Below are positions 16,735-26,836 of a stretch of DNA of 64,000 bases, one piece after another; positions within the stretch are counted from its first letter, which is position 1; each line of letters opens with the position of its first letter. The notes beneath the pieces were generated by a model, which searched no databases, was not told the origin of the DNA, and saw nothing but the letters and a program-made list of their open reading frames with translations. Both the position numbers and the translations under genes were made by a program. The DNA comes from CAZWRV01 sp964636325. Lineage in GTDB: Bacteria; Verrucomicrobiota; Lentisphaeria; Victivallales; GWF2-50-93. The stretch lies in contig CAZWRV010000016.1 of assembly GCA_964636325.1 (NCBI GenBank), positions 17,330-81,329 of the forward strand, written 5' to 3'.

Positions 16735-18363
16735 TTAGTATTTGGGATCTTGCCTCCACGCAGAACATAGAGCCACAACACTGATCGACACAAGTTGTGC
16801 GTCTCCTCCCGAGGCAAACGCCCAGATGCCCGTAGCCGCCATGTCTTGCGAAAGGACGGAAACAGGGAAGTACCCCATGCCGCCGTTGATGAAACACTCG
16901 ATGGAACAGGTGTCAACGAGAATCTCAAGATGCAGACGTCCTTTATCCAAGCCGGCGGGAATTTCCGTACGGGAACCTGAAACAGAAAACGAGCCGCATC
17001 CGGTGTCATATCCGATTCTTATGTTTCTCATGTCAAGCCCGAATTCCGACGCCGTTTTAACCTCAAAGACGGCATTTATCCTGAGCGGACCGCCGGGATC
17101 CCTGACTGGCAATTCACCCGAAGAGAGGTTCAAGTTGTTTTCCGTAAAAACGCTTTTTTGCAAACTGCTTATCTCATTAACAGGAAGACGGCGCAGCCGC
17201 AATCCGTCCGGAGTGCGGCACAGCGTCAGCTCGCACGGGAAACTCAAATTGCACTTGAAAGGACAATCCTTGAATTCCTCATGCAGGAAAGCAAAATCGT
17301 ATGGAGGAACCTCGCCGCGTGTCATCCAGCCGATCTGGATACTGCGTCCGCCCGGAACGTCGCTGAAAGTCTGTACCGCATAATTTCCAGTGCCGTACAC
17401 AGGAACCGGGGCTTGTTCCGGAACAAACCTCTGTCCGTCAAAAGAGCCAACAAGATATGTCCCATTTGCAGCAGTGAAGACCCATCTGCGTTCCGAACTT
17501 CCCTCTACAGGCATCTCGAAGAAGTCGGGACATTCGCTGCATTTTGGAATATTGATTGTATGAAGCAATCCCCAATTTTTCAGGTTTGGCGATGAAAAAA
17601 AAGCGTATTCCTCTCCCAAATACAGCACCATAATCCATTTTCCGGAGCCCTCATGCCAGACAACTTTCGGATCGCGGTTGCCCGGCCTCATCGTAGGTAT
17701 GACCGGATTACCCTCATATTTGGTCCAAGTGCGCCCCCGGTCATTGCTGAACGCAAGGCATTGTACGCATGGGGTGCCGGGAATATCTTTGATTCCCCCT
17801 GCCGTGTAGATCAAAACGATCGGCGGTTCAGAACCATTCTGGAAACCGGAAGTGTTGCGCCAGTCCACCACGCCGGAACCTGACCAGACGGCGCCGAAAG
17901 CGTCCGGAGCCAGAGCCGTCGGCAGTTCGAACCAGCGGACGAGGTCCCTGCTGACCGCATGGCCCCAGTGATGGTTGGTGAATTTGATGCCGAAGGGGTT
18001 GTGCTGGTAAAAAAGATGGTACTCCCCTTTGTAATAGACAAGTCCGTTCGGATCATTCAGCCAACCTCTGCGGGAGGTGAAGTGGAAATGCGGACGACGG
18101 GATTCCAGATAGTGATTTTCGGATTCAAGGATTTTGTCGTCAAGCCTTATATTACCCATTCCGGGAACTGTCGTGGAACTTTCCGCCGGTTCAATTTCCA
18201 CAGTCTTCCCTTTCCATTCCGATGCGTCAATAAAACACCAGAAATCCACCTCGTAATCCGCCAATTCCGCACAGAATTGACGGTCGAACCGTCCGTTCAC
18301 TAGAATTCTCAGCATGCGCATGGCTACGCCGTTCCTGATCGGAATGTTTATAATACGTTTCAC
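16735..18363 (-). CDS. GH32 fructan hydrolase (invertase/levanase type)
   Basis: 542 residues. The three signature motifs of GH32 are intact: WLNDPNG with nucleophile Asp104, RDP at 230-232 for the transition-state stabiliser, and SECPDF with acid/base Glu277. The five-bladed propeller is followed by the usual C-terminal beta-sandwich. GTG 18363 is preferred, because the residues after it (VKRIINIPIRNGVAMRM) fit the family's N-terminus and a stop lies 24 bases before it; ATG 18321 with AGGAA upstream is the alternative. No signal peptide, so a cytoplasmic or periplasm-independent enzyme releasing fructose from sucrose, inulin or levan. Confidence 0.93.
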   Translation of the reverse strand: MKRIINIPIRNGVAMRMLRILVNGRFDRQFCAELADYEVDFWCFIDASEWKGKTVEIEPAESSTTVPGMGNIRLDDKILESENHYLESRRPHFHFTSRRGWLNDPNGLVYYKGEYHLFYQHNPFGIKFTNHHWGHAVSRDLVRWFELPTALAPDAFGAVWSGSGVVDWRNTSGFQNGSEPPIVLIYTAGGIKDIPGTPCVQCLAFSNDRGRTWTKYEGNPVIPTMRPGNRDPKVVWHEGSGKWIMVLYLGEEYAFFSSPNLKNWGLLHTINIPKCSECPDFFEMPVEGSSERRWVFTAANGTYLVGSFDGQRFVPEQAPVPVYGTGNYAVQTFSDVPGGRSIQIGWMTRGEVPPYDFAFLHEEFKDCPFKCNLSFPCELTLCRTPDGLRLRRLPVNEISSLQKSVFTENNLNLSSGELPVRDPGGPLRINAVFEVKTASEFGLDMRNIRIGYDTGCGSFSVSGSRTEIPAGLDKGRLHLEILVDTCSIECFINGGMGYFPVSVLSQDMAATGIWAFASGGDAQLVSISVVALCSAWRQDPKY

Positions 18364-18394
18364 CGATGTGATGTCGAATCTTATAAATCACCAT

Positions 18395-21300
18395 TCAGTT
18401 CGAAATCATAAACGTGTTTTTTGCTTCAAGTCCACCCCAAGGAACTTTGACGTCTATCTTCCATTCTCCGACCGGTTCGTTAGTACCCATGCGGATATTT
18501 TTCTCGTAAACACCGTCTTCAGTCACATGGTAGCCGCCGCATTCCGGGCGCTGTCGTCCACTGCCGTCAGTCACTGAGATCTCAAAGGGTATCCGCCCGG
18601 AAATTATTTTCCCGTTGCCGTCCATGACACGGATCCGGTAAGCGCAGTCCTCTCCAGGGCGCACTGTTTCCGGAGCTTCGATCACGATTTTTTCAGGTTT
18701 GGCCGGGAGCAGGGCGATAGCGCGTCCCCAGAACGGCTCCAGCGAAATCCGCATTTTCACAACTCCGCTGTCGAACGCAGCTTCAACTTGTTTTCCGGTC
18801 AACATATCCAATGCCACCGGTTCGGCGGCACCTTCAATCTTCAAGTTCAATTCCACATCCTTGGCCTTGTCCTCGCTGTTGATGGCCAGGCAGTAATAGC
18901 TTTCTCCGCTCTTCAGCATGGATGCCGAGGCGTCCATGTCGCCGCTCCGCGCAATAGCCGGATCCAGCTTCAAATCGCCGAAAATCTTTTCTATTGCGCG
19001 GGCATCGGGCGGCACGAAACCCAGAACCATTACTCGTCCTTTTCCCTGTGTGAAAGTGTATGCCGCCGGTTTTCCGTCGGCATATGAATACATCGTTTTA
19101 CCAGATGAACTTTCCAGTGCATATTCCATATTGGGCGCTCTTTCAAATCCGTCCACACGGACATTTTCCAGTTTGTCCCCGAATTTGACAGGACAAGTTT
19201 CTGCGAGGAATCTGGTTGGCTTCAGTTCCTCGCTGATTTTGCCGGACTGGGGTACTACCAGCAAGGTTCCGCCCGCAGCGACCCATTTGCCGATGATGTC
19301 CAATACCTCCTCTTCAATCCATTCGTTCCCGGCAAGCAGCATGAGCTTGTAGTCGTCCAGCTTTCCTTCTTTAATATGCTGGTAATAAAGGAAATCTATG
19401 TTCCCACACGCCACTTGTGCGGCTTTGTAGGACGCGGTCAGGATATTGACGCTCGTTTCATAAGCCTGACCTTCGCCAAGACATATCGCGGCATTGGGCA
19501 CCAACATAGCCATCTGCGCTTTTGGCCGTTTCATACCGGCCAGGATCGGCCCCATCCGGCGCGCTTCCTGCGTGGCGCGTTTAACACACTCATAGCGTTG
19601 CAACTGCGGAGAAATCCCGAGATCATGCCTGAAGCGGGCGATATCCCAGTCAAACCATTGCAGGTAGCGGCATCCGCGGGCCATGTACATGTATGCCTCC
19701 TGCCCGCGCTGTGCCGCCACCGGGGTAGCGCCGCGCAGTGAGTCGGCTTCAATTTGAAGTGCCAGGCGATCCGGATTGTAATCATTTGCCGCCAGCGCCA
19801 TGTCGGCACTATACTGATGCCTCCATCCGGACTGGCTGTCACTGAAAAGATCCAGGCCAAACCCGAACGACCGGCCCAGGGAGAGTGCACCCTCGTGGAC
19901 GAGACCTTCCTCGTTGACTATGCCCCAGAGTTGTTTTTTCGCCAGTTTGCCCTGCCACATCTCACTTTTGCGTGTCAGCAGATCGACGAAGGCCCCTTCA
20001 TAGATTTTCGAGAAACGGTAATAGCCCGGATCGGTTCTTGTCTTGGGGAGTGCCCCACCGTAACGTTTCACATACGCGTCATTGCAGATCCTGCACGTAT
20101 CGTGCCCACCACACTCATCATAGACATAGGCTTGAATGTCCGGCGACATGCCCCACATATAGTCGAAAAAGTCCTGAGAATTCCGGATATCCTCCCGCAT
20201 CTGCACATCATTTTTATGGAAGACATAAGGAGTAAATATATAGTTGGCCATTATCGGAGTCATTCCAGCCTGGAAAACGCGCTCACCTCTTTCCCGCATA
20301 TGCCTGCCAGGCCAGCGGAGCATGTCCAGCCGCCATGGATCTGTGCATCCGACAAGGTTCAACCCTCCGTCTGCGATGTTTTTCAGTTCCTTTGTTTCTT
20401 CCTCGGGGCTGTCGGTACCGTAAATATACATGCCACCTAACTGTGATACGTAAAACTGATCATTCCCCTTGAATCCCTCAAGAATCTCCAGTCCATCGAA
20501 CTTGGCCTCATCGCCTAGCATCGCGATGAGACGGTAGTGCCCGACAGCGAGCCCCTTAAGCGGAATGTTCCCTCCATTCTTTCCGCCATTTGCCTCCAGA
20601 GCGGTTTTCCAGACTTCCTTGCCCCAGGGATCTGTCAAGCTCAGTTCCAGTTTCCCTTTCGCCCCCTCGGCAAAAGTCACTTCATACGGAACCTCATAAT
20701 CCCTCCGGTATACTTTTACCAAGCCTTTGTGATGTCCCAGGATCAGTTCAAAACTTGCAGGACGGTTTTTCACGACAATCCCGTCTTTCCTGACCAGGAC
20801 ATTCTTTCCTTCCATGATATCCAGCGCATATCCGATGTCCTCCGCCACTGGCAATCCTTTGATTTCCGCAACGCCTTTTCCGTCCTTCAGGCTGATCCCC
20901 TCGATTATGCGCTCCTTAGCTTCCGGCAGCTTCAGGGTCAGCATCGCCCTGGCATCCGCAGGAATATTGACCGCCGTAAATTCGACATCCAACTTTTCCC
21001 CGTCATTAACCCAGTTGGTTTTCACCGTCCTGATTCCCGGCGCATTTTCGCCCTCGATCGCCAGGTGTGCGATTCTGCGCCAGAGATTGCCGTAGTCCTT
21101 CCACAGGAAAATGCTCCGGGCACGCTCTCCAACCAGCTCCGGGCTCAGCTTCTTCCTGTCCCAGCCCAGATGGCCAACCTCCTGCCCCGGCAAGGGGTAT
21201 TCCGGTTCATCGCAGCCATTCCGATCCGTCAGGCAGACGGGGAATGAGTAGACTGCGCCTTTTCCGACTTTCATCACGCTCAGCACCGGCCATTGTCTGG

Positions 21301-22738
21301 CCTTCAGGAGGACAACAGCATCCTTTTTTACAACACTCTTATGGACGCTGACCTGGGTTTTTAAATCGAAATCCAATCCCCCGGTCAAGGGTTCGCCTGC
21401 GCCCACCGGTTCCAATGGCGCATATTCGCTGCGATCATTCATCATTTTGCGTTTTGCGGCATTCTCAACTCTTTTTGTGTCATCGAAATACACGGGCATG
21501 ATCTTTGTGATTTCCTTCCCTTCATAATCCGCCGCATGATCGCCGGCAAATACCACCGTTCCGCCCGCCTGCACAAACTGTTCCACCATCCTCCAGCTTT
21601 TATCTGAAAGTACTGAAGAAGGGGTGTCTATGAAAACGATCATCCGGTATTTTGCAAGCCTAGCGACCGACGCGGGGAAACCGCTAAGCCTCCCGGGATA
21701 GAAATCGCAGTGATAGAAAACTGCCTTGTCCGTCACTCCTGAAAGCTCTGGTGATTTGGCCAGCGCATCATTAACACGGTATAGGCCAAATGTGTCAAAC
21801 CGACCAACCACGAGAATCCGCCTCGAATCCTTGTCAAGGACAATTTCATCTTTCCGTTCCATTGGCTTGGCCTCGGCAAGCGCCCTCACTTCCGGCGTGT
21901 AGATTTCCCCGGAGGCTTTTTTCAACGCCTCGTCAGCCGAGGTGGCCCTGACAGGCGCCATGAACATATCTCCCAACGGCAGGATTTCCCCTTTGTCCAT
22001 CGCGCAAGGTGTGAAACGGATCTCGTAGGCAGCTGACTTGCCATCGGCGTAGGTGACCAGTTCCCCCATTGTTTCCGGACATGATTTGATAATCACATAC
22101 ATCTCGTTTCCGACGCTGATTCCGCCCCAGCCTTTTCCCGCATCCTTCCAGATTTCCCACTTCTTTGCCGTTCCCGGATTATTCAGCAATGTGGAGGCGC
22201 CCTGCTGGAAAACTGCAGCCGACTTTTCTTCCCGGATGCGGAAGTCGCTGTAAGTCCTGAGCATGGCGCTAGTGGCGCTTCCAGCATTGAAGGCCTCCAT
22301 GCGCACCTGGATATATGGCGTGTCACTGCGGAATATGAAAGTCTTTCGCAGTTCCAGACAATCCAGCTTTTCCTGATTTGCCGGACCGCTTTTCAGGACT
22401 ATCTCCAATTTTTCAGACGCGGCGGCTCCGGCAGGCTTCTTTATTTCATACTCCCATGGCAGAGTAAAATCCGTCGCACTGGCCTGCCGCACAAAATTGG
22501 CGATTCCCAGGCCGCAATCGCCAAGTTCCTCCTGTGGTCCACTCTCTGTCCAGCTTGTAACATGTCCGGCATTCTGCGGATCAATCGCAATCTTGTATGA
22601 CGGTGTGACCACTTCGATGAACGTTCCTTTTTCGGTCTTCTTCTCCTCGCACACCACGCCGCACCAAGCAGTCGAAGTCCATCCACCCAGTAAAATCCCC
22701 GCCATGCCCAACCGCCACCATGATTTCCCTTTTCTCAT
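18395..22738 (-). CDS. Giant exported GH42-like protein with amidotransferase-like module
   Basis: 1447 residues with a signal peptide (about 1-26). Order of domains: mutarotase-like beta-sandwich (30-300), an amidotransferase-like module (about 310-560; AGGTVVFAGDHAADYEG), Ig/beta domains (570-780), a TIM-barrel region (about 790-1130) with AYVYDECGGHDTCRICNDAY and WGIVNEEGLVHEG, a second Rossmann-like trimerisation-type domain (AAGGTLLVVPQSGKISEE near 1190) and a C-terminal beta-domain. The combination barrel plus trimerisation domain is that of GH42 beta-galactosidases, and Glu in VNEEG is the likely acid/base, but identity to true GH42 is low. AGGAG precedes the ATG by 6 bases. Likely acts on galactan or mucin-type glycans outside the cell. 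Confidence 0.78.
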   Translation of the reverse strand: MRKGKSWWRLGMAGILLGGWTSTAWCGVVCEEKKTEKGTFIEVVTPSYKIAIDPQNAGHVTSWTESGPQEELGDCGLGIANFVRQASATDFTLPWEYEIKKPAGAAASEKLEIVLKSGPANQEKLDCLELRKTFIFRSDTPYIQVRMEAFNAGSATSAMLRTYSDFRIREEKSAAVFQQGASTLLNNPGTAKKWEIWKDAGKGWGGISVGNEMYVIIKSCPETMGELVTYADGKSAAYEIRFTPCAMDKGEILPLGDMFMAPVRATSADEALKKASGEIYTPEVRALAEAKPMERKDEIVLDKDSRRILVVGRFDTFGLYRVNDALAKSPELSGVTDKAVFYHCDFYPGRLSGFPASVARLAKYRMIVFIDTPSSVLSDKSWRMVEQFVQAGGTVVFAGDHAADYEGKEITKIMPVYFDDTKRVENAAKRKMMNDRSEYAPLEPVGAGEPLTGGLDFDLKTQVSVHKSVVKKDAVVLLKARQWPVLSVMKVGKGAVYSFPVCLTDRNGCDEPEYPLPGQEVGHLGWDRKKLSPELVGERARSIFLWKDYGNLWRRIAHLAIEGENAPGIRTVKTNWVNDGEKLDVEFTAVNIPADARAMLTLKLPEAKERIIEGISLKDGKGVAEIKGLPVAEDIGYALDIMEGKNVLVRKDGIVVKNRPASFELILGHHKGLVKVYRRDYEVPYEVTFAEGAKGKLELSLTDPWGKEVWKTALEANGGKNGGNIPLKGLAVGHYRLIAMLGDEAKFDGLEILEGFKGNDQFYVSQLGGMYIYGTDSPEEETKELKNIADGGLNLVGCTDPWRLDMLRWPGRHMRERGERVFQAGMTPIMANYIFTPYVFHKNDVQMREDIRNSQDFFDYMWGMSPDIQAYVYDECGGHDTCRICNDAYVKRYGGALPKTRTDPGYYRFSKIYEGAFVDLLTRKSEMWQGKLAKKQLWGIVNEEGLVHEGALSLGRSFGFGLDLFSDSQSGWRHQYSADMALAANDYNPDRLALQIEADSLRGATPVAAQRGQEAYMYMARGCRYLQWFDWDIARFRHDLGISPQLQRYECVKRATQEARRMGPILAGMKRPKAQMAMLVPNAAICLGEGQAYETSVNILTASYKAAQVACGNIDFLYYQHIKEGKLDDYKLMLLAGNEWIEEEVLDIIGKWVAAGGTLLVVPQSGKISEELKPTRFLAETCPVKFGDKLENVRVDGFERAPNMEYALESSSGKTMYSYADGKPAAYTFTQGKGRVMVLGFVPPDARAIEKIFGDLKLDPAIARSGDMDASASMLKSGESYYCLAINSEDKAKDVELNLKIEGAAEPVALDMLTGKQVEAAFDSGVVKMRISLEPFWGRAIALLPAKPEKIVIEAPETVRPGEDCAYRIRVMDGNGKIISGRIPFEISVTDGSGRQRPECGGYHVTEDGVYEKNIRMGTNEPVGEWKIDVKVPWGGLEAKNTFMISN

Positions 22739-22919
22739 TTCTTCTCCTGTGAAAAACGTTAGTAGTTTGTATTATTCTTAAATTGACAGATTGATTTAAT
22801 GAAGTTTTACGATGCTGTCTACTGTTGCCGGGCTCAAAAGAAGCCAGAAACCCAAAGACGCAAAATGCCGCGCCAACAAGCAATGCCAAAGAGCCGAGGG
22901 TTCGCAATAGTGTTTTCAT
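22581..22919 (-). CDS. Small membrane protein, possibly truncated or frameshifted
   Basis: ATG 22919 has GGAG 7 bases upstream. The first 33 residues are one strong transmembrane segment (TLGSLALLVGAAFCVFGFLA) followed by FEPGN, a pattern I associate with small inner-membrane proteins. After residue 33 the sequence turns basic and low in order, and from 22738 the frame overlaps the start of the giant GH42-like gene out of phase. A frameshift or truncation after FEPGN would explain this. No function can be given. Confidence 0.4.
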   Translation of the reverse strand: MKTLLRTLGSLALLVGAAFCVFGFLASFEPGNSRQHRKTSLNQSVNLRIIQTTNVFHRRRNEKREIMVAVGHGGDFTGWMDFDCLVRRGVRGEEDRKRNVHRSGHTVIQDCD

Positions 22920-22954
22920 ATTATGTCTCCGAACATGTGAACTCTTTGCAACTT

Positions 22955-24271
22955 TCACTTGAAGTCGATGATCGAACTGATTTGTTTCACAAGTGCGTCA
23001 ATCGCGAAAATCCTGGACTGCAGTTCATTGTCGTTGAATTCCTTCATGTTTTTGATTTTCATCTCAAAGGCGTCAGTTTCCTTGAGCAGGAACGTGATAA
23101 GCTGTGCTATTTTTTCGTCATCCTTTTTGGTGTTGAGCGTCTCATTCAGCCGGGCCTTGACACCGGCGGTGATTTTCAACAGCTCATCCGCTCCTTCGAG
23201 TGCATATACCGACACGTCATCCACGAGAATCTCGCCGCTGTTGTCCGGCGTGACGAATACGGGTAGGATCGCAACCATGCTAAGGGTCTCACTTGCCTTA
23301 ATGCTCTTCAGCACAACGCTGAAAGGCGTCCATTCCAGCGAGGCGACAAACCATTCCGCAATGCCTATGCCTCCAAGACATCCCCCCTCCGGCCCGCCAT
23401 ATACCAGACCTGACACGCTAAGCTTCCCTGCGCCTTTAGCATAAAGCGAAAACACATAGCTTTTTCTGGGATACATGCTGAATTCCCCTCCGGCCATGGC
23501 CGTAAATGAAACGCAGTTCTTTCCTGAATGGCTTATCGCCTTGTCTTCAATCAGGTGAAATTTTTGTCCGGAGTAGTTTTGCTGGGGGCCAAATCCGATC
23601 GGGTGTCCCGGGGACAAAACCCATTTCATTTTGTCTATGAAAAATTTTTTCTCGTCTGCGGAGAACAGGGTTGTGTTTTCCATATCCCCGTTATTTATGA
23701 TGGTTTTCTGAGGAAACCTGAAATTCGGGAATCCGGCCATGACCGCGTCTGCGAGATTGTCAAACTCGCGGATATTTACCCCCTCGATCCACGAGAAGCT
23801 GGAAACACTCATGAGGCAGGAGGCTGTCCCGGTAACCGAAGGAATAAACAGTCCCGAGGTTTCCGTCCAGTCATAACAGTCGCCAGCCGCCGCCAGCGTC
23901 TCCTTTTCGTTCAGAAACAGCTTGACAGGAGAACCTTTTGTCGTGATTGTGCAGATGTAATATTTGTCGGGGCGGAGGCGTGCCGAACCGACGCATACGG
24001 TACCGCCGAGAGAGATGCATGGTTTGCCATTATCGTCTTTGGCAATAAGCTGAAGCGTACCGCCTTCCGAGATTGGCATCAAAGTCGAAGGGGTTGCCTC
24101 CCCGTCGCCCAGCAGCCAGCCTTTCTGTTTCCACATGCCGAGATTCTGGGCAGTTTTGCCCAAGTCCAGCGACAACACCGTAGCAGGCTCACTGCCGAAT
24201 TCCGTCCATGATGCCGCAACAACCCCGAGCACAACAAAGCCGCCCGCCAACAGACTCCTACTTCCCTTCAT
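22955..24271 (-). CDS. Exported carbohydrate-binding-like protein
   Basis: 438 residues with a signal peptide (about 1-21). Two jelly-roll-like modules can be seen: one at about 30-180, a second starting with the typical TIINNGDMENTTLF at 190 and ending with EILVDDVSVYALEG near 365, which is the usual last strand of CBM4/CBM22-like domains. A helical, charged tail of about 70 residues follows. No catalytic motif. AAAGGA is 8 bases before the ATG, and a palindromic AT-rich site lies just upstream. Probably a surface glycan-binding accessory protein of the operon. Confidence 0.7.
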   Translation of the reverse strand: MKGSRSLLAGGFVVLGVVAASWTEFGSEPATVLSLDLGKTAQNLGMWKQKGWLLGDGEATPSTLMPISEGGTLQLIAKDDNGKPCISLGGTVCVGSARLRPDKYYICTITTKGSPVKLFLNEKETLAAAGDCYDWTETSGLFIPSVTGTASCLMSVSSFSWIEGVNIREFDNLADAVMAGFPNFRFPQKTIINNGDMENTTLFSADEKKFFIDKMKWVLSPGHPIGFGPQQNYSGQKFHLIEDKAISHSGKNCVSFTAMAGGEFSMYPRKSYVFSLYAKGAGKLSVSGLVYGGPEGGCLGGIGIAEWFVASLEWTPFSVVLKSIKASETLSMVAILPVFVTPDNSGEILVDDVSVYALEGADELLKITAGVKARLNETLNTKKDDEKIAQLITFLLKETDAFEMKIKNMKEFNDNELQSRIFAIDALVKQISSIIDFK

Positions 24272-24286
24272 TGACTTTTCCTTTCT

Positions 24287-24387
24287 ATTATACCATTATA
24301 AGTAGGATACTGAGCTTTTATTGAATCACATTCCACTATGATAAACAAGATATAATATGCGCAATATTGACCCTAAAATGGTATAAT
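24287..24387. promoter_or_regulatory. AT-rich operator-like palindromes upstream of the CBM-like gene
   Basis: TTATA-CCAT-TATAA at 24288-24301 is a palindrome with a 4-base spacer, and ATTATACCAT at 24287-24296 recurs as its exact reverse complement ATGGTATAAT at 24378-24387. The interval between GH127 and the CBM-like gene holds nothing else. A binding site for one of the GntR/LacI-type regulators is a reasonable guess; the same core CCATTATAAG is present at 35261-35270 upstream of the regulator gene. Confidence 0.45.
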
Positions 24388-24430
24388 ATTTGGAATTGAA
24401 ATATCATCGCAGACAATGGGGCCAGCTTGG

Positions 24431-26800
24431 TCAATTCACCCTGAAACTCCGGAGCGGATTCTCATGCGAAAACACCGCCCGGGGCCTGAATGGGAACCTG
24501 ACAGGCAGCCATGAACGATAGGCATGTCCCGCCGTTCCGGCACTGGCAAAATCGCACAGCCGCAAGCTGCTGCCGTCTCCAGCCGACAATTCAAACAGCA
24601 TCCATGGCGGCAGCCATGAGTCCGCTTCAACCCTTTTGACGGCAAGACCCGCCGCATCCAGAATGGGAATGCTATCCAAGCTGCGGTTAAAACGCGGATC
24701 ATACGTCAGCAGTATCGGCCCACGGTAGACGGACGTGTGCCAGGAACGGTTTTCTTCAGGCATCACCTTCCCGACCGTCAGACTCCAGCCGCCGAATCCG
24801 GATGTCACACGGACGGCAATGAGATTTTTCCCTTTCCGCAGCGGCAAATCAACTTTGTGGGACCGCACACCTGCCGACACGGCGTTGCCTCCGGTCGAGT
24901 GATTGTCAAACACCTTGACTCCGTTTACAAACCAGCAGCACCACCAGTCCGCGCCGAAGGCGATTGACAGGACACCGTCCTTTTCCATCTCGATTTCAGT
25001 AAAGGCATAGGCTATGGGAAGCCTCCCCAGTCGTCCTGCCTCACCCTTATACACTTCTGACGCATATAACTGGCGGAAATCCAGCCTTCCTCCGCGGCTG
25101 CACACCACGGACGGTGACAGTGTAACTCCATCCACCACCAAAGACTCGGGCATACTCTCCAACTTATCGCCAGGCATGATATCTTTGCCGCGTTCTGGAT
25201 CATCCCAGGAGTGGGCTTGGTTCGCAACCGGTCCGAACACGCGCCATTCCGCCTGCCAATCGATTGTGGGAATGGGAGTTTCATCCACCCAGAAATGCGG
25301 ACGGAAATCCAATTCGATGACGATAAGATTCCCAGGCGACCATGTCCGCTCCAGCCGGAGGTAGCGGCCCGGACAGACGTCGGTTACCCGCTCGCCATTG
25401 ACCCAGACCGCGCTGTCCTGCGACCAATACGGAATCCGCAGCAGAAACGTGAATTTCTCCGGGCGGTCAAGGTAAATTGTAGCGGTAATCCTGTTTTCAA
25501 GGGGATATTCAGTATCCTGCACGATTACAAGGTTATTGCCGGATGGCAGCGGCATTCTGATCTTTCCCGGGCCGTAGTAGTTCAGTGCAACACCGCCATC
25601 ATGGGCCATTATCGCCCAGTCCGAAAGGAGTCCCAGAGCACGCGGTCCGTTTACCGAGCAGCAGTTGAGTTCCGGTGATCCGGCGCGCGATTGGAATACG
25701 ATCGTCTGGGCGCTTGCATCGCGCACGCCGTCCATGGGGGTGTTATAAGTCACCCATCGGCCATAGGGATTCATCATTCCCAACCCTGAATTGAACATGC
25801 TTAATTCCAGCTCATCCGCCGCTGTTGAGTCGCCGGAAATCCGCAGCATTTCAACAGTCATTGCCATCCACGCCACCGTACAGCAGGTCTCGATCGACCT
25901 GGAGTCATACGGGTTTCCGGTAGCCTGCTCACCTGCCGAGAAACCTCCGTTGTTATGGCGGTCGCCTTTCAGCATGCTCCACCACAAGTGTTCAAATGCG
26001 GACTTGTATTTTTCCTCTCCGGAGATGTAATACAGTTCAACGATTCCCATGATCGGATGGAGGCTCTCCCAGCGGGGCTTGGGCGTCTCGTGGAATTCCT
26101 TGCCGGCGAGAGCCTGGCGGACATAGTCGCCGGCCGGCGGAACTTCAAAATCCTTCTCGATCTCGCGGGCCATGGCAAAATATCGTTCCTCTCCGGTCTC
26201 CTTGAAGAGCAGGCAAAGGGAATGGATTGGCGCCAGATTCATCTCCTCGGAGCCGGTCCCCACCAGACGTTTCCCGGTCTCGAGGAACATTTCACAGAAC
26301 AAATCCCCTATCCGCCGGACACATGCCAGGACATCCTGGTTTCCCGTGCAGCGGTACCACAGAAGCATCCCCAGCATAATGTGGTAATGCCCCCAGGCGT
26401 CCCAGGTGGCGTCGGTCAAGAAGGCGTTTGGGGCGCGCCCCGTGAGACGAAAAGTTTCTGGCCATGGGCCAAGGTATCCATCCTCCGCCTGTAACGCCAT
26501 CAGCTCTTTCACGAACCAGTCGAGATGCCGTCGCAGTTCCGCAGTCGGCCTAAGACGATAAATCTGGACCGCATGAGTCAGGTATTTGCCGGCAAATTCA
26601 CCAGCCCAGGACACCCTGTTGCGAAGAGGAAAGCGGTCGGGTTCCCGGAACATCTCCAGCATGTCCGGATTGGAATAAGGCGCAGGCAAAATCCATTGGG
26701 CAATGACAGCATCAAGGCGCCGCTCGATTTCACCGCCCAGCTCGAATTGGGTTGTGCCGTTCGTCACAAAGACCGATCCGCTTGAACAATTACACTTCAT
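24431..26800 (-). CDS. GH127-type beta-L-arabinofuranosidase-like protein (second copy)
   Basis: 789 residues, collinear with the product of 13200-15596 over nearly the whole length. The N-terminal block WAGEFAGKYLTHAVQIYRL, the zinc ligands IETCCTVAWMA (near 304-307) and LNCCSVNGPRALG (near 379-381) and the C-terminal STGG/SVYRGPILLTYDPRFN block are all present. No signal peptide. It begins 36 bases after the stop of the pseudopilin at 26837, so they are co-transcribed. Two GH127 paralogues in one block suggests that different arabinofuranosyl linkages are handled. Confidence 0.88.
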   Translation of the reverse strand: MKCNCSSGSVFVTNGTTQFELGGEIERRLDAVIAQWILPAPYSNPDMLEMFREPDRFPLRNRVSWAGEFAGKYLTHAVQIYRLRPTAELRRHLDWFVKELMALQAEDGYLGPWPETFRLTGRAPNAFLTDATWDAWGHYHIMLGMLLWYRCTGNQDVLACVRRIGDLFCEMFLETGKRLVGTGSEEMNLAPIHSLCLLFKETGEERYFAMAREIEKDFEVPPAGDYVRQALAGKEFHETPKPRWESLHPIMGIVELYYISGEEKYKSAFEHLWWSMLKGDRHNNGGFSAGEQATGNPYDSRSIETCCTVAWMAMTVEMLRISGDSTAADELELSMFNSGLGMMNPYGRWVTYNTPMDGVRDASAQTIVFQSRAGSPELNCCSVNGPRALGLLSDWAIMAHDGGVALNYYGPGKIRMPLPSGNNLVIVQDTEYPLENRITATIYLDRPEKFTFLLRIPYWSQDSAVWVNGERVTDVCPGRYLRLERTWSPGNLIVIELDFRPHFWVDETPIPTIDWQAEWRVFGPVANQAHSWDDPERGKDIMPGDKLESMPESLVVDGVTLSPSVVCSRGGRLDFRQLYASEVYKGEAGRLGRLPIAYAFTEIEMEKDGVLSIAFGADWWCCWFVNGVKVFDNHSTGGNAVSAGVRSHKVDLPLRKGKNLIAVRVTSGFGGWSLTVGKVMPEENRSWHTSVYRGPILLTYDPRFNRSLDSIPILDAAGLAVKRVEADSWLPPWMLFELSAGDGSSLRLCDFASAGTAGHAYRSWLPVRFPFRPRAVFSHENPLRSFRVN

Positions 26801-26836
26801 GATATCCTAGGAAGACAAATCATTCATTTTTAGCAT

